40,146 nt of DNA from REEB76 sp049698775 (GCA_049698775.1 JBAVYM010000052.1:1-40146), one strand, 5' to 3'. Shown: positions 17,950 through 27,285, counted from the first letter of the stretch. Program-made: numbers and translations. Notes: generated by a model from the sequence alone, not told the origin.

Positions 17950-18720
17950 TTAACGCGTGATGCTGCGCTCGCTGGTCTCCAGGAATTTCACCAGGCGGGC
18001 AATCTCCGGCTGGCTGGCAGCCAGCCCGCGCAGTTTCTCCAAGGCTTCTTCGAGGCGCAAATCCGAACGGTACAGTATGCGATAAGCGTTTTTTATATTG
18101 CGGATCTGTTCGGCAGTAAACCCACGCCGTTGCAGCCCCTCGCTGTTGATGCCGCGCGGTTCAACCGGCGTACCCGAGACCATCACATAGGGTGGCACGT
18201 CGCGGGTGATGTCCACGTTCATGCCGGTGAAACTGTGGGCGCCGATGCGGCAGAACTGGTGTATCTTGGTGAATCCGCCGAGGATTGCCCAATCCTCGAT
18301 AGTGATGTGACCGGCGAGCGTGGTGTTGTTCGCGAGAATGGTGTGGTTGCCAAGTGCGCAGTCGTGAGCGATGTGCGTATACGCCATGATCCAGTTGTCG
18401 TCACCGATCACGGTCTTGCCCTTGTCCTGGGCGGTACCACGATTCACCGTGACGAATTCAAAAAAGGTATTGCAGTCGCCGATTTCGAGCCAGGTGGGTT
18501 CGCTGCCGTATTTCTTATCCTGGGGAATGCCGCCGAGCGAAGCGAATTGGAAGATGCGGTTGTCGCGACCGATACGGGTGGGACCCTGAATCATGGCATG
18601 CGGTCCGATCCGGGTGCCGGCCCCGATCTCTACCTGTGGGCCAATGACGGCGAAGGGTCCCACCGCCACGTCCGCCGCGAGCCGGGCGGAGGCATCCACC
18701 GCCGCGCGCGGATCAATCAA
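17950..18720 (-). CDS. lpxA: UDP-N-acetylglucosamine acyltransferase
   Basis: LpxA catalyses the first step of lipid A synthesis, moving a hydroxyacyl chain from acyl carrier protein to UDP-GlcNAc. The 256-residue protein is a left-handed beta helix of hexapeptide repeats (IGPQVEIGAGTRIGPHAMIQ and others) with catalytic His119 in THIAHDCALGNH and a C-terminal helical domain (NSEGLQRRGFTAEQIRNIKNAYR). I place the start at TTG 18720. This gives MIDPRAAV, matching the MID start of relatives, and it overlaps the fabZ stop as TTGA. The longer ATG frame at 18828 lies inside fabZ and is not LpxA-like. The R-3-hydroxyacyl length preference cannot be read safely. Confidence 0.94.
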   Translation of the reverse strand: MIDPRAAVDASARLAADVAVGPFAVIGPQVEIGAGTRIGPHAMIQGPTRIGRDNRIFQFASLGGIPQDKKYGSEPTWLEIGDCNTFFEFVTVNRGTAQDKGKTVIGDDNWIMAYTHIAHDCALGNHTILANNTTLAGHITIEDWAILGGFTKIHQFCRIGAHSFTGMNVDITRDVPPYVMVSGTPVEPRGINSEGLQRRGFTAEQIRNIKNAYRILYRSDLRLEEALEKLRGLAASQPEIARLVKFLETSERSITR

Positions 18721-19175
18721 GTATCGAACTCCTGCGCGGCGCACATCAGCTCGGCTTCCGTGACCACTTGGCCGTCCACTTCCGCGCACGCCTTGAATTT
18801 CCATACGCCGCGCTTGTTCCACAGGCATTCGACCTTCAGCAGCATCTGGTCACCGGGTTCCACCGGTTTCTTGAAGCGCGCGTTGTCAATACCGACAAAA
18901 TAATAAAGCGTATTCTGATCCGGCGCATGACCGATGGTGGCAAACGCCAACAGACCCGTAGCCTGAGCCAAGGCTTCCAGGATCAGCACGCCGGGCATGA
19001 CCGGCCGTTGCGGAAAATGGCCGGGGAAAAACGGTTCGTTGATAGTGACGTTTTTGATGGCGGTGAGCGACGCGCCCGGCTTGCACTCCAGTACCCGATC
19101 CACCATCAGGAACGGATAACGGTGCGGGAGTTGCTTGATGATGGCGTGAATGTCGAGAAACGGTTCCTTTGACAT
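18717..19175 (-). CDS. fabZ: 3-hydroxyacyl-[acyl-carrier-protein] dehydratase
   Basis: FabZ dehydrates 3-hydroxyacyl-ACP in fatty-acid elongation and competes with LpxA for 3-hydroxyacyl-ACP, so its place beside the lpx genes makes metabolic sense. The 152-residue hotdog-fold protein has LPHRYPFLMVDRVLE, catalytic His53 in FFPGHFPQRPVMPGV and Glu67 in LILEALAQATG, and GIDNARFKKPVEPGDQ. It starts at ATG 19175, six bp after the lpxD stop, and ends overlapping the lpxA TTG start. Confidence 0.97.
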   Translation of the reverse strand: MSKEPFLDIHAIIKQLPHRYPFLMVDRVLECKPGASLTAIKNVTINEPFFPGHFPQRPVMPGVLILEALAQATGLLAFATIGHAPDQNTLYYFVGIDNARFKKPVEPGDQMLLKVECLWNKRGVWKFKACAEVDGQVVTEAELMCAAQEFDT

Positions 19176-19181
19176 GAATGT

Positions 19182-20204
19182 TCAGTCCTTCAATTTCTTT
19201 TCAAGTGCGATAAGACGGCGTGCCAGCTCGTCGAGCTGGCGGAACCGGGCGCTGTTTTTGCGCCAGTGCGCCGCGGTATCCATGGGCAAGCTGCCCGAAT
19301 ACACTCCCGGTTCGTGGATGGAATGCGACACCACCGTCATTGCCGTGACGGTGACATCGTCACAAACCTCAAGATGCCCGGCAGTGCCGGAGGAACCGCC
19401 AAACATGCAACGCCGGCCGATGATGGCGCTGCCGGAAATTCCCACGCAACCGGCCATGACGGTGTGCTCGCCGATCCGGGCGTTGTGTCCTATCTGAATC
19501 AGGTTGTCCAGTTTGACGCCGTTACCGATAACGGTATCCTCCAGCGCGCCGCGGTCAATGGTGGTGTTGGCGCCGATTTCCACATCGTCGCCGATCACTA
19601 CGGTGCCCAGTTGCGGAACTTTGACCCAGCGCTCGCCATCGCGCGCGATGCCGAATCCGTCGGCACCGATCACGGCTCCCGGATGAATCAGGGTCCGTTT
19701 CCCAATGCGGACGCCATGACAAAGGGTCACATTGGCCACCAGGCGGCTCTGTTCCGCGATCTGTGCGCCGACCATAATCACACAGTTGGGGCCAACGGAT
19801 ACACCCTCTGAGATGACTGCACCTTCCTCCACCACGGCACCGGGAGCGACCCATGCAGTGGGAGAAACTTGGGCGCCGGAATGCACGCGGGCTCCAGCAT
19901 CCACGCCTCTGCGCATGGGTGACGCTGGTGTCAACAAACCCGCCACGCGCGCATACAGCAGATAGGGATTATCCGATACCAGCGCCGGCACCGGGCAGGC
20001 TTCCGCATCGGCCGGAGCCAGGATTATCGCAGCGGCCCTCGTTTCGCTCAGATAATGCCGGTAATGCGGGTTGGAAAGAAACGTGATCGTTCCGGGTCCG
20101 GCGTGCTGGATGGTGGCCACTCCGCGTATGCGTGTGCCACCCTCGCCGCGCAGCCGGCCGCCGCAGCGTTCCACCAATTCAGCCAGCGTGTATTCCACCG
20201 GCAC
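19182..20204 (-). CDS. lpxD: UDP-3-O-(3-hydroxyacyl)glucosamine N-acyltransferase
   Basis: LpxD adds the N-linked hydroxyacyl chain in the third step of lipid A synthesis. The 340-residue protein has an N-terminal uridine-binding domain (YTLAELVERCGGRLRG, ITFLSNPHYRHYLSET) and a long left-handed beta helix. The helix contains GADGFGIARDG, GANTTIDRGALEDTVIG and LDNLIQIGHNARIGEH, with the catalytic His at about 240. A short C-terminal helix follows (FRQLDELARRLIALEKKL). It lies 13 bp after the skp stop, in the conserved bamA-skp-lpxD-fabZ-lpxA-lpxB order. Confidence 0.97.
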   Translation of the reverse strand: MPVEYTLAELVERCGGRLRGEGGTRIRGVATIQHAGPGTITFLSNPHYRHYLSETRAAAIILAPADAEACPVPALVSDNPYLLYARVAGLLTPASPMRRGVDAGARVHSGAQVSPTAWVAPGAVVEEGAVISEGVSVGPNCVIMVGAQIAEQSRLVANVTLCHGVRIGKRTLIHPGAVIGADGFGIARDGERWVKVPQLGTVVIGDDVEIGANTTIDRGALEDTVIGNGVKLDNLIQIGHNARIGEHTVMAGCVGISGSAIIGRRCMFGGSSGTAGHLEVCDDVTVTAMTVVSHSIHEPGVYSGSLPMDTAAHWRKNSARFRQLDELARRLIALEKKLKD

Positions 20205-20217
20205 GTGCGGCCCAGTC

Positions 20218-20769
20218 TCAGTTGCCGCCGCCGGCGGGTGATGCGCCCGGCGCCTTGAAATCTTTCTGTAACCGGCTCAACACCTGATCGGTCACATCCA
20301 CCGTACCGTCGGCGTACAGGACACCCACGCCGATGATCAAATTGTATTTCTGCGCCTTTGCAAACGCCTGCACTTCTTTGATCACGTCCTGCTGAATGAC
20401 ACCAAGTTGCTGATTCTTCCATTCATTCAGGTCGGCCTGGAAGTCACTCTCCTTGCGGCTGAGGTCCTGCTGCTCCGTATCCAACTGGCTCTGCAATGAT
20501 TGCAGTTGGGCAGCGCTCATTACGGCGCCATTGCGATTGATCTGATCCTGAAGATTCTTGACCTTGTTCTGCTGAGCGACAATATCGTTGCGTCGGCTGC
20601 CAAATTTCTGCTCCATTTGCTTGGTTGCCGCCAGCGCCTGGGGCGATTCCTGCATCAACTTTTGCATATCCACCTCGCCAATCCTGATATCCGCGGCGCC
20701 GGCATTGCCGGCATACAGCAGGGCCGCAAACAGGGTTAGCATTACAAGTATTCTGGAAACAACTTTCAT
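20218..20769 (-). CDS. skp: Periplasmic chaperone Skp/OmpH
   Basis: Skp is a trimeric periplasmic holdase that carries unfolded outer-membrane proteins from the Sec channel to BamA. The 183-residue precursor has a Sec signal peptide (MKVVSRILVMLTLFAALLYA, cleavage near residues 24-26 after AGA). It then shows IRIGEVDMQKLMQESPQ, a long Gln/Lys-rich coiled-coil segment (about 50-125) and a C-terminal strand region (KYNLIIGVGVLYADGTVDVT), all typical of OmpH/Skp. The tail KAPGASPAGGGN is flexible. It starts at ATG 20769, 18 bp downstream of the bamA stop. Confidence 0.93.
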   Translation of the reverse strand: MKVVSRILVMLTLFAALLYAGNAGAADIRIGEVDMQKLMQESPQALAATKQMEQKFGSRRNDIVAQQNKVKNLQDQINRNGAVMSAAQLQSLQSQLDTEQQDLSRKESDFQADLNEWKNQQLGVIQQDVIKEVQAFAKAQKYNLIIGVGVLYADGTVDVTDQVLSRLQKDFKAPGASPAGGGN

Positions 20770-20787
20770 ACAGATTCTCCGTAATAA

Positions 20788-23169
20788 TCAGAAATAGGTG
20801 CCAAGGGTGAACTGGAAACGCTCCGTCTGATCCCCCGGCTTGGGATTCAGCGGGAAAGCATAACTGAATTTCATGGCGCCGAGGGGTGTCAGGAACGTCG
20901 CGGCCACGCCGGTGGATACCCGCAACTGGCTCCAGCGAAAATCCCCTGGGTCGGTGAAAGCATTACCGGCATCAACGAAGAACGCCCAGCGGCTGGAGCC
21001 GCTGCCCGAGGCTTCCTTTTTGCCAAAATCCGGCAGGATCAGTTCGTTCTGAATCCATACGTCCGCCCGGCCGCCATAGGGATATCCAAGCGAATCCCGC
21101 GGTCCCAGAGTACCAATCTCCCAGCCGCGTATCGTATCCGGACCGCCTATAAAGAAATTCTTGTAGGGCGGGTAGGTGGCGGTCTTGCCATAGGGCGCAC
21201 CGTAATCCGCCTCGCCGTTGATACCGTATATGAATCCCTTGAACAACGGTATGAACGCCAATTGCTGATAACTCAGGATGTAATATTCCTGGTTAAATCC
21301 TGGCAAAGCCGTGGTAAGACTGAGTGTTTCCTGCGCGCCACGGTCCGGGAAGATAATCCGGTTACGGGTATCGCGAATATAGCTCAGTGTGGTTTCAAGA
21401 TTATTGTATTCCAGGGCCGGATATGGGCATATGAAAGTGAAGCCGCGCGAATCGAAACAAGCGCCCGGAATCTGTGACACGTGGCCATTTCCCGGATTGG
21501 ATATGAATGCAACATACTGCTGTGAAGAACCCGATTGAGTAAACAATTCATTGTGCGAATAGGTGCCGCCGATGCTCCAGGCGCTGTATTCCGTCAGGGG
21601 AATATTGAAACTCATCTGCCCGCCGTAGGATTCGGTACTCAGCGGTGCGCTGTTGATGGTGAGTGAAGATGTCTGGGTCTGGAACAGACCCAGGGTGCGA
21701 CTGACGCCGTCCACGGTCCAGTACGGATCGGTAAAACTGAGATTGTATTGATGGCCAATGTAGCTGCGACTGGCCTGGATTGACATACGCTCTCCGGTGC
21801 CGAGGAAATCGGCGTTCACGATCTGGCCGTCAATCACCAATCCGGAAGAACTGCCGTAGCCTACGCCGATAGTAGCCGTGCCAGAAGGGCGTTCAGTCAG
21901 CGTGTAATCCACATCCACAAGATCCGGTGATCCCGGCACGGGTACGGTTTTGACCGTGGCATCTGTTACCCATGGCAGACGATTCAGGCGTACGCGCGCA
22001 CGCTCCACGTCTATGTTTGACAGCCAAGTGCCCTCGAACTGACGCATCTCACGCCTATATACCACGTCATCGGTACCGGAACCGCCGATGAAATTGATAT
22101 GCCGCACATACACACGCTGACCCGATTCTACATAGAAAGTCATAGAAACCAGCTTGTGCTCGCGGTCAATATTCGGGATTGGATTGACCTTCGCGAATCC
22201 ATAACCATCCACGCCCAGGCGTTTTTGGATAAGATCCGCGGTGGTGGTGGCGAGCTTGAGTGAAAAGATATCTCCCGGCTTCACCAACACAAACTTCTGC
22301 AGTACCGCTTCCGGCACCACAAATTGACCGGCAAGGTTCACGCTCTTGACCTTGTAAATGCCGCCTTCGGAAATGTTTACCGTGATGTAAACGCTGTTGC
22401 GATCCGGTGAGATGGCGACCTGGGTCGAGTCAATGGCGAAATCAGCATAACCCTGGTCCATATAAAACGAGCGCAGCGATTCGAGATCACCCACCAATTT
22501 TTCACGGGCATACTCATCGGAACTGCCGAAGAAAGTCCACAAGCTCGCTACTTTCAGCTTGAAAACGTCACGTAGGTCGCTCTCGGAAAAAGCATGATTG
22601 CCGACGACATTGATGGAACGGATCTTGGCGGTTGTACCTTCGGTAATTTTTACCGAAACATTGACCTTGTTGTCGCCGATATCCGTCACGGTGGGAGTGA
22701 TGATGACGCCATATTTGCCATGGCTGTAATACTCATCCGTGAGCTGTTGGAGGAAACCGTCAAGTGTGACCCGGTTGAAAATCTGTCCCTGGGACAACCC
22801 TGCCTTGTTGAGGTTCTTGTAGAGATCATCCGTCTTGACCATCTTGTTGCCGGTAACTGCAAAATTTGCGATGGACGGACGCTCATGCACAATGATGATG
22901 AGCGTGTCGCCATTACGCCGCATCGCAATGTCGCGAAAAAAACCGGTTTTGTAGAGCGCGCGAATCGCATCCTGGATGCGGGTTGCGTCAATCTGATCGC
23001 CGATATTAATCGGCAGATAATCGTAGACTGTGCCCTGCGATATGCGCTGCAGGCCGACGATCTCGATTTTCTTGACGGTGAACGGCTCATCCGCTCGGGC
23101 GATGGAGGAGGTCAACACCAGGAATATCAGAGAAGCCAGGATAATCCCGGTGCCCTTGAGTAAACCCAC
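20788..23169 (-). CDS. bamA: Outer membrane protein assembly factor BamA
   Basis: BamA is the Omp85 core of the BAM complex, which inserts beta-barrel proteins into the outer membrane. The 793-residue precursor has a signal peptide cleaved after ARA (residue 26), five POTRA domains (from FTVKKIEIVGLQRIS to about residue 420) and a C-terminal 16-strand barrel ending in FQFTLGTYF with the terminal Phe. The lid-loop motif is IRGW where E. coli has VRGF. I place the start at GTG 23169 (protein VGLLKGTGIILASL) because AAGGAGG sits 5 bases upstream; an upstream frame to 23217 overlaps rseP. This ribosome-binding site overlaps the rseP stop, so the genes are coupled. Confidence 0.96.
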   Translation of the reverse strand: MGLLKGTGIILASLIFLVLTSSIARADEPFTVKKIEIVGLQRISQGTVYDYLPINIGDQIDATRIQDAIRALYKTGFFRDIAMRRNGDTLIIIVHERPSIANFAVTGNKMVKTDDLYKNLNKAGLSQGQIFNRVTLDGFLQQLTDEYYSHGKYGVIITPTVTDIGDNKVNVSVKITEGTTAKIRSINVVGNHAFSESDLRDVFKLKVASLWTFFGSSDEYAREKLVGDLESLRSFYMDQGYADFAIDSTQVAISPDRNSVYITVNISEGGIYKVKSVNLAGQFVVPEAVLQKFVLVKPGDIFSLKLATTTADLIQKRLGVDGYGFAKVNPIPNIDREHKLVSMTFYVESGQRVYVRHINFIGGSGTDDVVYRREMRQFEGTWLSNIDVERARVRLNRLPWVTDATVKTVPVPGSPDLVDVDYTLTERPSGTATIGVGYGSSSGLVIDGQIVNADFLGTGERMSIQASRSYIGHQYNLSFTDPYWTVDGVSRTLGLFQTQTSSLTINSAPLSTESYGGQMSFNIPLTEYSAWSIGGTYSHNELFTQSGSSQQYVAFISNPGNGHVSQIPGACFDSRGFTFICPYPALEYNNLETTLSYIRDTRNRIIFPDRGAQETLSLTTALPGFNQEYYILSYQQLAFIPLFKGFIYGINGEADYGAPYGKTATYPPYKNFFIGGPDTIRGWEIGTLGPRDSLGYPYGGRADVWIQNELILPDFGKKEASGSGSSRWAFFVDAGNAFTDPGDFRWSQLRVSTGVAATFLTPLGAMKFSYAFPLNPKPGDQTERFQFTLGTYF

Positions 23170-23179
23170 GCAATCCTCC

Positions 23180-24544
23180 TTACCCGAAAAGCCGCATGAG
23201 ATCGTTGTACACCGCAAAGCACATGAGCACCAAAAGCAGCGCGATGCCGATACGCTGACCGGTCATCTCCGCCTGGGCAGACAGGGGCGAACCCTTGACC
23301 GCTTCCAGGATGTAATACAGCAGATGGCCGCCGTCCAGCATCGGTATCGGCAGCAGATTCAACACTCCGAGGCTGATACTCACGATGGCGAGGAACGCCA
23401 GGAACGGCACCAAGCCGCCCTCCGCGGTGTAGCCTGCATACTGCGCAATAACAATCGGCCCGCTCAGATTACGCAAGGAAACCTTGCCAATCACCATATT
23501 CCACGAGGCATCCAGGGTGAGCCAGGCCAGATTGCCGGTACGCGCAAACGCTTGTCCCAGAGCGGCCGCGGGATTATACCGTTGTTCCGCCCGCAAACGC
23601 TCGCCAAATCCGGGGGGAATCTGCACCATGGCGCCGATATGTCCCACCACTTGCCCTCCCGGTCCCTGCGTCGTTCCCACCGGCAGGGACAGCACAAGAT
23701 TCCGACCATCCCGTTGTACCGTGACCATCAGGGTCTTGCCAGCCGAGGATTGCAGCAATTGCACAAGCTGTTGCCAGGATTGAATGGAGGTTGCGCCCAC
23801 CCGGACAATTCGATCGCCGGGCTGCAGACCAGCCGCTTTTGCGGTGCCGCCATCCTCAAGCTTGTCAATGACAGCAGGCAAATCGGGATCCCACTGGCTC
23901 AAACCCAGTCCCGTAAGCAGTTGACCCGGTTCAGTCAGGGACCGGGTATCGGTGGTATGCAAAATCAGGTTTTTTTCGGTGTGATCCGGCGCACGCACCT
24001 GCACCTCGACGCTGTCACCCTGCATCACGCCCTCGAACAGCCGCACCACGGCCCTGTCCCAAGTGGGCGTGCTATGGCCATTGACGGCCAGAATCTCGTC
24101 TTGCGTCACGAACCCCGCCACCGCAGCGGGCGAGCCTGCGGGTATCTCGCCCACGATCGGCCGGATACCGGGAATGCCGATCATGAAAATAATCCAGTAG
24201 GCCACGATGGCGAAGATGAAATTGAATACCGGACCGGCCAACACCGCCAGGAAACGTTTGCCCAAGGACTGATTGTTGAATGCCAGATGCTTCTGCGTTT
24301 CCGGCACCTCCTCTTCCCGTTCATCCAGCGGCTTCACGTATCCGCCGATCGGCAACCAGCCGATGGCCAGTTCGGTGGAATCAGGATGACGTTGCCAACG
24401 CAGCAGGGGCTTGCCAAAGAAAACCGAGAACCGCAGCACTTTGATGCCAAACCAGCGCATTACAACAAAGTGACCGAACTCGTGCCAGATGATCAGCACG
24501 CAGATCGCCACCAGGAAAGCCACGACGCTGATGAGAATGTTCAA
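23180..24544 (-). CDS. rseP: Site-2 protease RseP (regulated intramembrane zinc metalloprotease)
   Basis: RseP cleaves anti-sigma factor RseA within the membrane to free the envelope-stress sigma factor, and also clears signal-peptide remnants. The 454-residue protein has the zinc motif HEFGH (residues 21-25) in the first helix, GGYVKPLDEREEEV, a second hydrophobic segment (VLAGPVFNFIFAIVAYWIIF) and two periplasmic PDZ domains (about 115-200 and 210-290). The third metal ligand is in NLLPIPMLDGGHLLYY. The start is TTG 24544, giving MNILISVVAF and a TTGA overlap with the dxr stop. No ATG is available in frame nearby that keeps the first helix. The dxr-rseP-bamA order is common. Confidence 0.95.
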   Translation of the reverse strand: MNILISVVAFLVAICVLIIWHEFGHFVVMRWFGIKVLRFSVFFGKPLLRWQRHPDSTELAIGWLPIGGYVKPLDEREEEVPETQKHLAFNNQSLGKRFLAVLAGPVFNFIFAIVAYWIIFMIGIPGIRPIVGEIPAGSPAAVAGFVTQDEILAVNGHSTPTWDRAVVRLFEGVMQGDSVEVQVRAPDHTEKNLILHTTDTRSLTEPGQLLTGLGLSQWDPDLPAVIDKLEDGGTAKAAGLQPGDRIVRVGATSIQSWQQLVQLLQSSAGKTLMVTVQRDGRNLVLSLPVGTTQGPGGQVVGHIGAMVQIPPGFGERLRAEQRYNPAAALGQAFARTGNLAWLTLDASWNMVIGKVSLRNLSGPIVIAQYAGYTAEGGLVPFLAFLAIVSISLGVLNLLPIPMLDGGHLLYYILEAVKGSPLSAQAEMTGQRIGIALLLVLMCFAVYNDLMRLFG

Positions 24545-25731
24545 GCCGCCCGCCCCGCTACCCTGGCCGCGGCCGCCGCCGCCGTGACACGCGCGCGCCG
24601 GTCACACTCCAGTACCGCTGCAATGGAATCCACTGCTTCGGACGATGATTGCTCCAAACTATCCTGCACCACTTGCGCGATACCCATGAAGGGCAAGCGC
24701 CCTTCAAGAAACGCCTGTACCGCCACTTCGTTGGCCGCATTCAATACTGCCGGCGCGCTGCCGCCAGTGCGCGCGGCCTGGATGGCGAGACCGAGACACG
24801 GGAAAGCGTCCCGATCCGGAGGTTCGAATTCCAGCCGGCCGGTATGGAACAAATCCAACGGCGTGACCCCGGCTTGCATACGTTCCGGCCAAGCGAGGCC
24901 GCAGGCAATGGGCGTGCGCATATCCGGATTGCCCAGTTGCGCCAGTACTGAACCGTCGTCGTACTCCACCAGTGAGTGCACCACGCTCTGCGGGTGTACC
25001 ACCACTTCAATACGTTCCGGCGGCAGTTCGAACAACCAGCGGGCCTCGATCACTTCCAGCCCCTTGTTCATGAGCGTAGCGGAATCCACGGATATTTTGC
25101 GACCCATTATCCAGGTCGGATGGCTGCAAGCCTGGGCCGGCGTAACGCCACGCAATTTTCCTTCCGGCCAACCGCGGAATGGCCCGCCGGAACAGGTGAG
25201 CAGGATACGGCGCACACCTGCGGGCTGTACCCCTGAGCGATAGCCATCCGGCATGCATTGAAACAGGGCGCTGTGCTCGCTATCTATGGGAATCAGTTCG
25301 GTGCGGCACGCGCGTACCACGTCCATGAACAAGGCGCCGGTCATCACCAGGGATTCCTTGTTTGCCAGCAGTACCCGCTTGCCGCTACGCACCGCCGTCA
25401 GGGTGGGCAATAGACCAGCGGCACCCACAATGGCGGCCATGACACAATCGTTTTCCGGTAGCGCCGCCACTTCCTCCAGCGCCCGCGCGCCGGATAATAT
25501 TTTGGTTTTAAGACCGTGCTGGCCGATCCGTTCACGCAATTGTTGCGCGGCGGACTCTTCCACCATGACCGCGTAACGCGGCCGGTGCTCCAGGCACAGG
25601 CGGAACATCCCCGCCACATCCGCTCGCGCTGTGAGCGCAATCACCTGGAACTCATCCGGGTGGCGGCTGAGTACATCCAGGGTACTGGTACCGATGCTGC
25701 CGGTGGCACCCAGAATGGTGACGCCCTTCAT
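24541..25731 (-). CDS. dxr: 1-deoxy-D-xylulose 5-phosphate reductoisomerase
   Basis: Dxr converts deoxyxylulose 5-phosphate to methylerythritol 4-phosphate, the committed step of the MEP pathway; IspD and IspF at the other end of this array act later. The 396-residue protein has the NADPH loop GATGSIGTSTLDV (residues 8-20), VLLANKESLVMTG, metal ligands in PIDSEHSALFQC, and SVDSATLMNKGLEVIEARWLF. I chose ATG 25731, which overlaps the cdsA stop as ATGA and has GGAG 8 bases upstream. A GTG nine bases earlier is possible. The C-terminus is Ala-rich (VTAAAAAARVAGRAA). Confidence 0.96.
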   Translation of the reverse strand: MKGVTILGATGSIGTSTLDVLSRHPDEFQVIALTARADVAGMFRLCLEHRPRYAVMVEESAAQQLRERIGQHGLKTKILSGARALEEVAALPENDCVMAAIVGAAGLLPTLTAVRSGKRVLLANKESLVMTGALFMDVVRACRTELIPIDSEHSALFQCMPDGYRSGVQPAGVRRILLTCSGGPFRGWPEGKLRGVTPAQACSHPTWIMGRKISVDSATLMNKGLEVIEARWLFELPPERIEVVVHPQSVVHSLVEYDDGSVLAQLGNPDMRTPIACGLAWPERMQAGVTPLDLFHTGRLEFEPPDRDAFPCLGLAIQAARTGGSAPAVLNAANEVAVQAFLEGRLPFMGIAQVVQDSLEQSSSEAVDSIAAVLECDRRARVTAAAAAARVAGRAA

Positions 25732-26531
25732 CGCAGCCACTCCAATAACGCCAAGCCGATCCAGAACACCGGTACCGCCACGGTCAGGCTGTCAATGCGA
25801 TCCAGCACGCCGCCGTGACCGGGAAACAGCACACCACTGTCCTTGACCCCCGCTTCGCGCTTGAACAAGCTTTCCGAAAGATCACCCACGATGGATAGCC
25901 ACCCGGTCAGTACACATATAAGGATAAGGAAGTACCCGCTGGCCGGCAGCACCCACCAGGTGCCGAGCAGCGCCACCACCAGCATGGCCAGAGTACCACC
26001 CGCGACGCCCTCCCAGGTTTTGCCGGGGCTCACTGCCGGCGCCAGTTTGTGACGGCCAAAGGCCCGGCCTGCAAAATAGGCAGCGCTGTCCGCCGCCCAG
26101 ATGAGCGCCAGCAGGAACAGCAACTTGACCGGACCGCGCGGACTCTGGTGCAGGGCGACTGTCGCCACCCAGGCTGGCACCAGCGTCAGCAGTCCGCAGA
26201 ACAATTTCGCCGGACGCGGGAATTCGCGCCGCCACCAGGTTACCCAGACCAGCGCGAATGACCACCACCCCAGCGCCATCAGCGCCACCACCCACAACAC
26301 TAGCCTATCGTGGCGCGCGGTCCATAACAGATATAACAGTACGGCCACCAGAATGATGCGGCTGACTTTCACAATCTCCGCGGTCTCGCCGCTCAGGCTT
26401 GCCCATTCCCAAGTGGCCACCAGCGTGACGAGTCCCGCAACCAGCGCCAGCAGCCAAGTCGGCGCCAACAACACCAGTGCAATGACCAGCGGCAACAAAA
26501 TCAGCGCAGTGAGGATACGCAGCTCAAGCAT
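25728..26531 (-). CDS. cdsA: Phosphatidate cytidylyltransferase (CDP-diglyceride synthase)
   Basis: CdsA makes CDP-diacylglycerol from CTP and phosphatidic acid, the precursor of all phospholipids here. The 267-residue multi-pass inner-membrane protein has about seven to eight hydrophobic helices and the near-perfect family signature SLFKREAGVKDSGVLFPGHG followed by GVLDRIDS close to the C-terminus, plus SPGKTWEGVAGG. I chose ATG 26531 (MLELRILTALILLP), which overlaps uppS by 8 bp. A frame from 26723 adds residues that read uppS out of frame. Confidence 0.95.
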   Translation of the reverse strand: MLELRILTALILLPLVIALVLLAPTWLLALVAGLVTLVATWEWASLSGETAEIVKVSRIILVAVLLYLLWTARHDRLVLWVVALMALGWWSFALVWVTWWRREFPRPAKLFCGLLTLVPAWVATVALHQSPRGPVKLLFLLALIWAADSAAYFAGRAFGRHKLAPAVSPGKTWEGVAGGTLAMLVVALLGTWWVLPASGYFLILICVLTGWLSIVGDLSESLFKREAGVKDSGVLFPGHGGVLDRIDSLTVAVPVFWIGLALLEWLR

Positions 26532-27285
26532 CGTCACGGCCTTCCATTTGCGCCGATTCAAGCTGCTCCGGCGTATGCCCAAAACGCCGCTGACGCAGCG
26601 CATACCACTGGAGTGCCTTGGCCAGTGCCTCGGCATCGAAATCCGGCCACAGGCTATCGGTGAAATACAGTTCCGTGTAGGCGAGATTCCACAACAGGAA
26701 ATTGCTGATGCGTTGTTCACCACCGGTACGGATGAAAAGATCCGGGTCCGGCAATCCCGCCAGCATCAATGCTTGCGCCACGCGGGCTTCATCCAGTTCC
26801 TCCGGGCGGATGCGCCCGCCGACCGCTTCCGCAGCCAGATACCTGACCGCGCGCAGGATATCCCAGCGTCCGCCGTAACCCGCGGCGATATTCAACGCCA
26901 GTCCGGCATTCGCCAGCGTCAGTTGTTCCGCACTCCGCATGCCTGCTTGCAGCACGCTGGAAAACGTATCACGCGCGCCGATGAAACGGATACGGACCTT
27001 GTTCTTGTGCAGTTCCGCCACCTCGCTCTCGAGCGCGCTCATGAACAGGCCCATGAGGCTGCCCACCTCTGTCCGCGGCCGCTGCCAGTTCTCGCTGCTG
27101 AAAGCAAACAGTGTCAGCGCACCGATGCCGTGTTGTACGCAGGATTCGATGACACGGCGGGCGGCGGTAAGCCCGGCACGATGGCCAGCCTGGCGCGGCA
27201 GCAACCGGCGCTTGGCCCAGCGGCCATTGCCATCCATGATGATGGCGATGTGTTGCGGCAGCCCGGAAGTTTCAGGTTTCGCCAT
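26524..27285 (-). CDS. uppS: Undecaprenyl diphosphate synthase (cis-prenyltransferase)
   Basis: UppS adds eight isopentenyl units to farnesyl diphosphate to make the C55 carrier for peptidoglycan and O-antigen. The 253-residue protein has the catalytic loop IIMDGNGRWAKRR (Asp18), the segment HRAGLTAARRVIESC, LTLFAFSSENWQRP, and the C-terminal PDLFIRTGGEQRISNFLLWN and AYTELYFTDSLWPDF. It starts at ATG 27285, 57 bp after the frr stop. Its stop lies within the first codons of cdsA. Confidence 0.97.
   Translation of the reverse strand: MAKPETSGLPQHIAIIMDGNGRWAKRRLLPRQAGHRAGLTAARRVIESCVQHGIGALTLFAFSSENWQRPRTEVGSLMGLFMSALESEVAELHKNKVRIRFIGARDTFSSVLQAGMRSAEQLTLANAGLALNIAAGYGGRWDILRAVRYLAAEAVGGRIRPEELDEARVAQALMLAGLPDPDLFIRTGGEQRISNFLLWNLAYTELYFTDSLWPDFDAEALAKALQWYALRQRRFGHTPEQLESAQMEGRDDA

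Noticed and set aside
23030..25243. Long plus-strand open frame of 737 codons opposite rseP and dxr
   Set aside because: It is the antisense of two well-supported genes with all motifs in place, has no domain of its own and is explained by the codon bias of the real genes.
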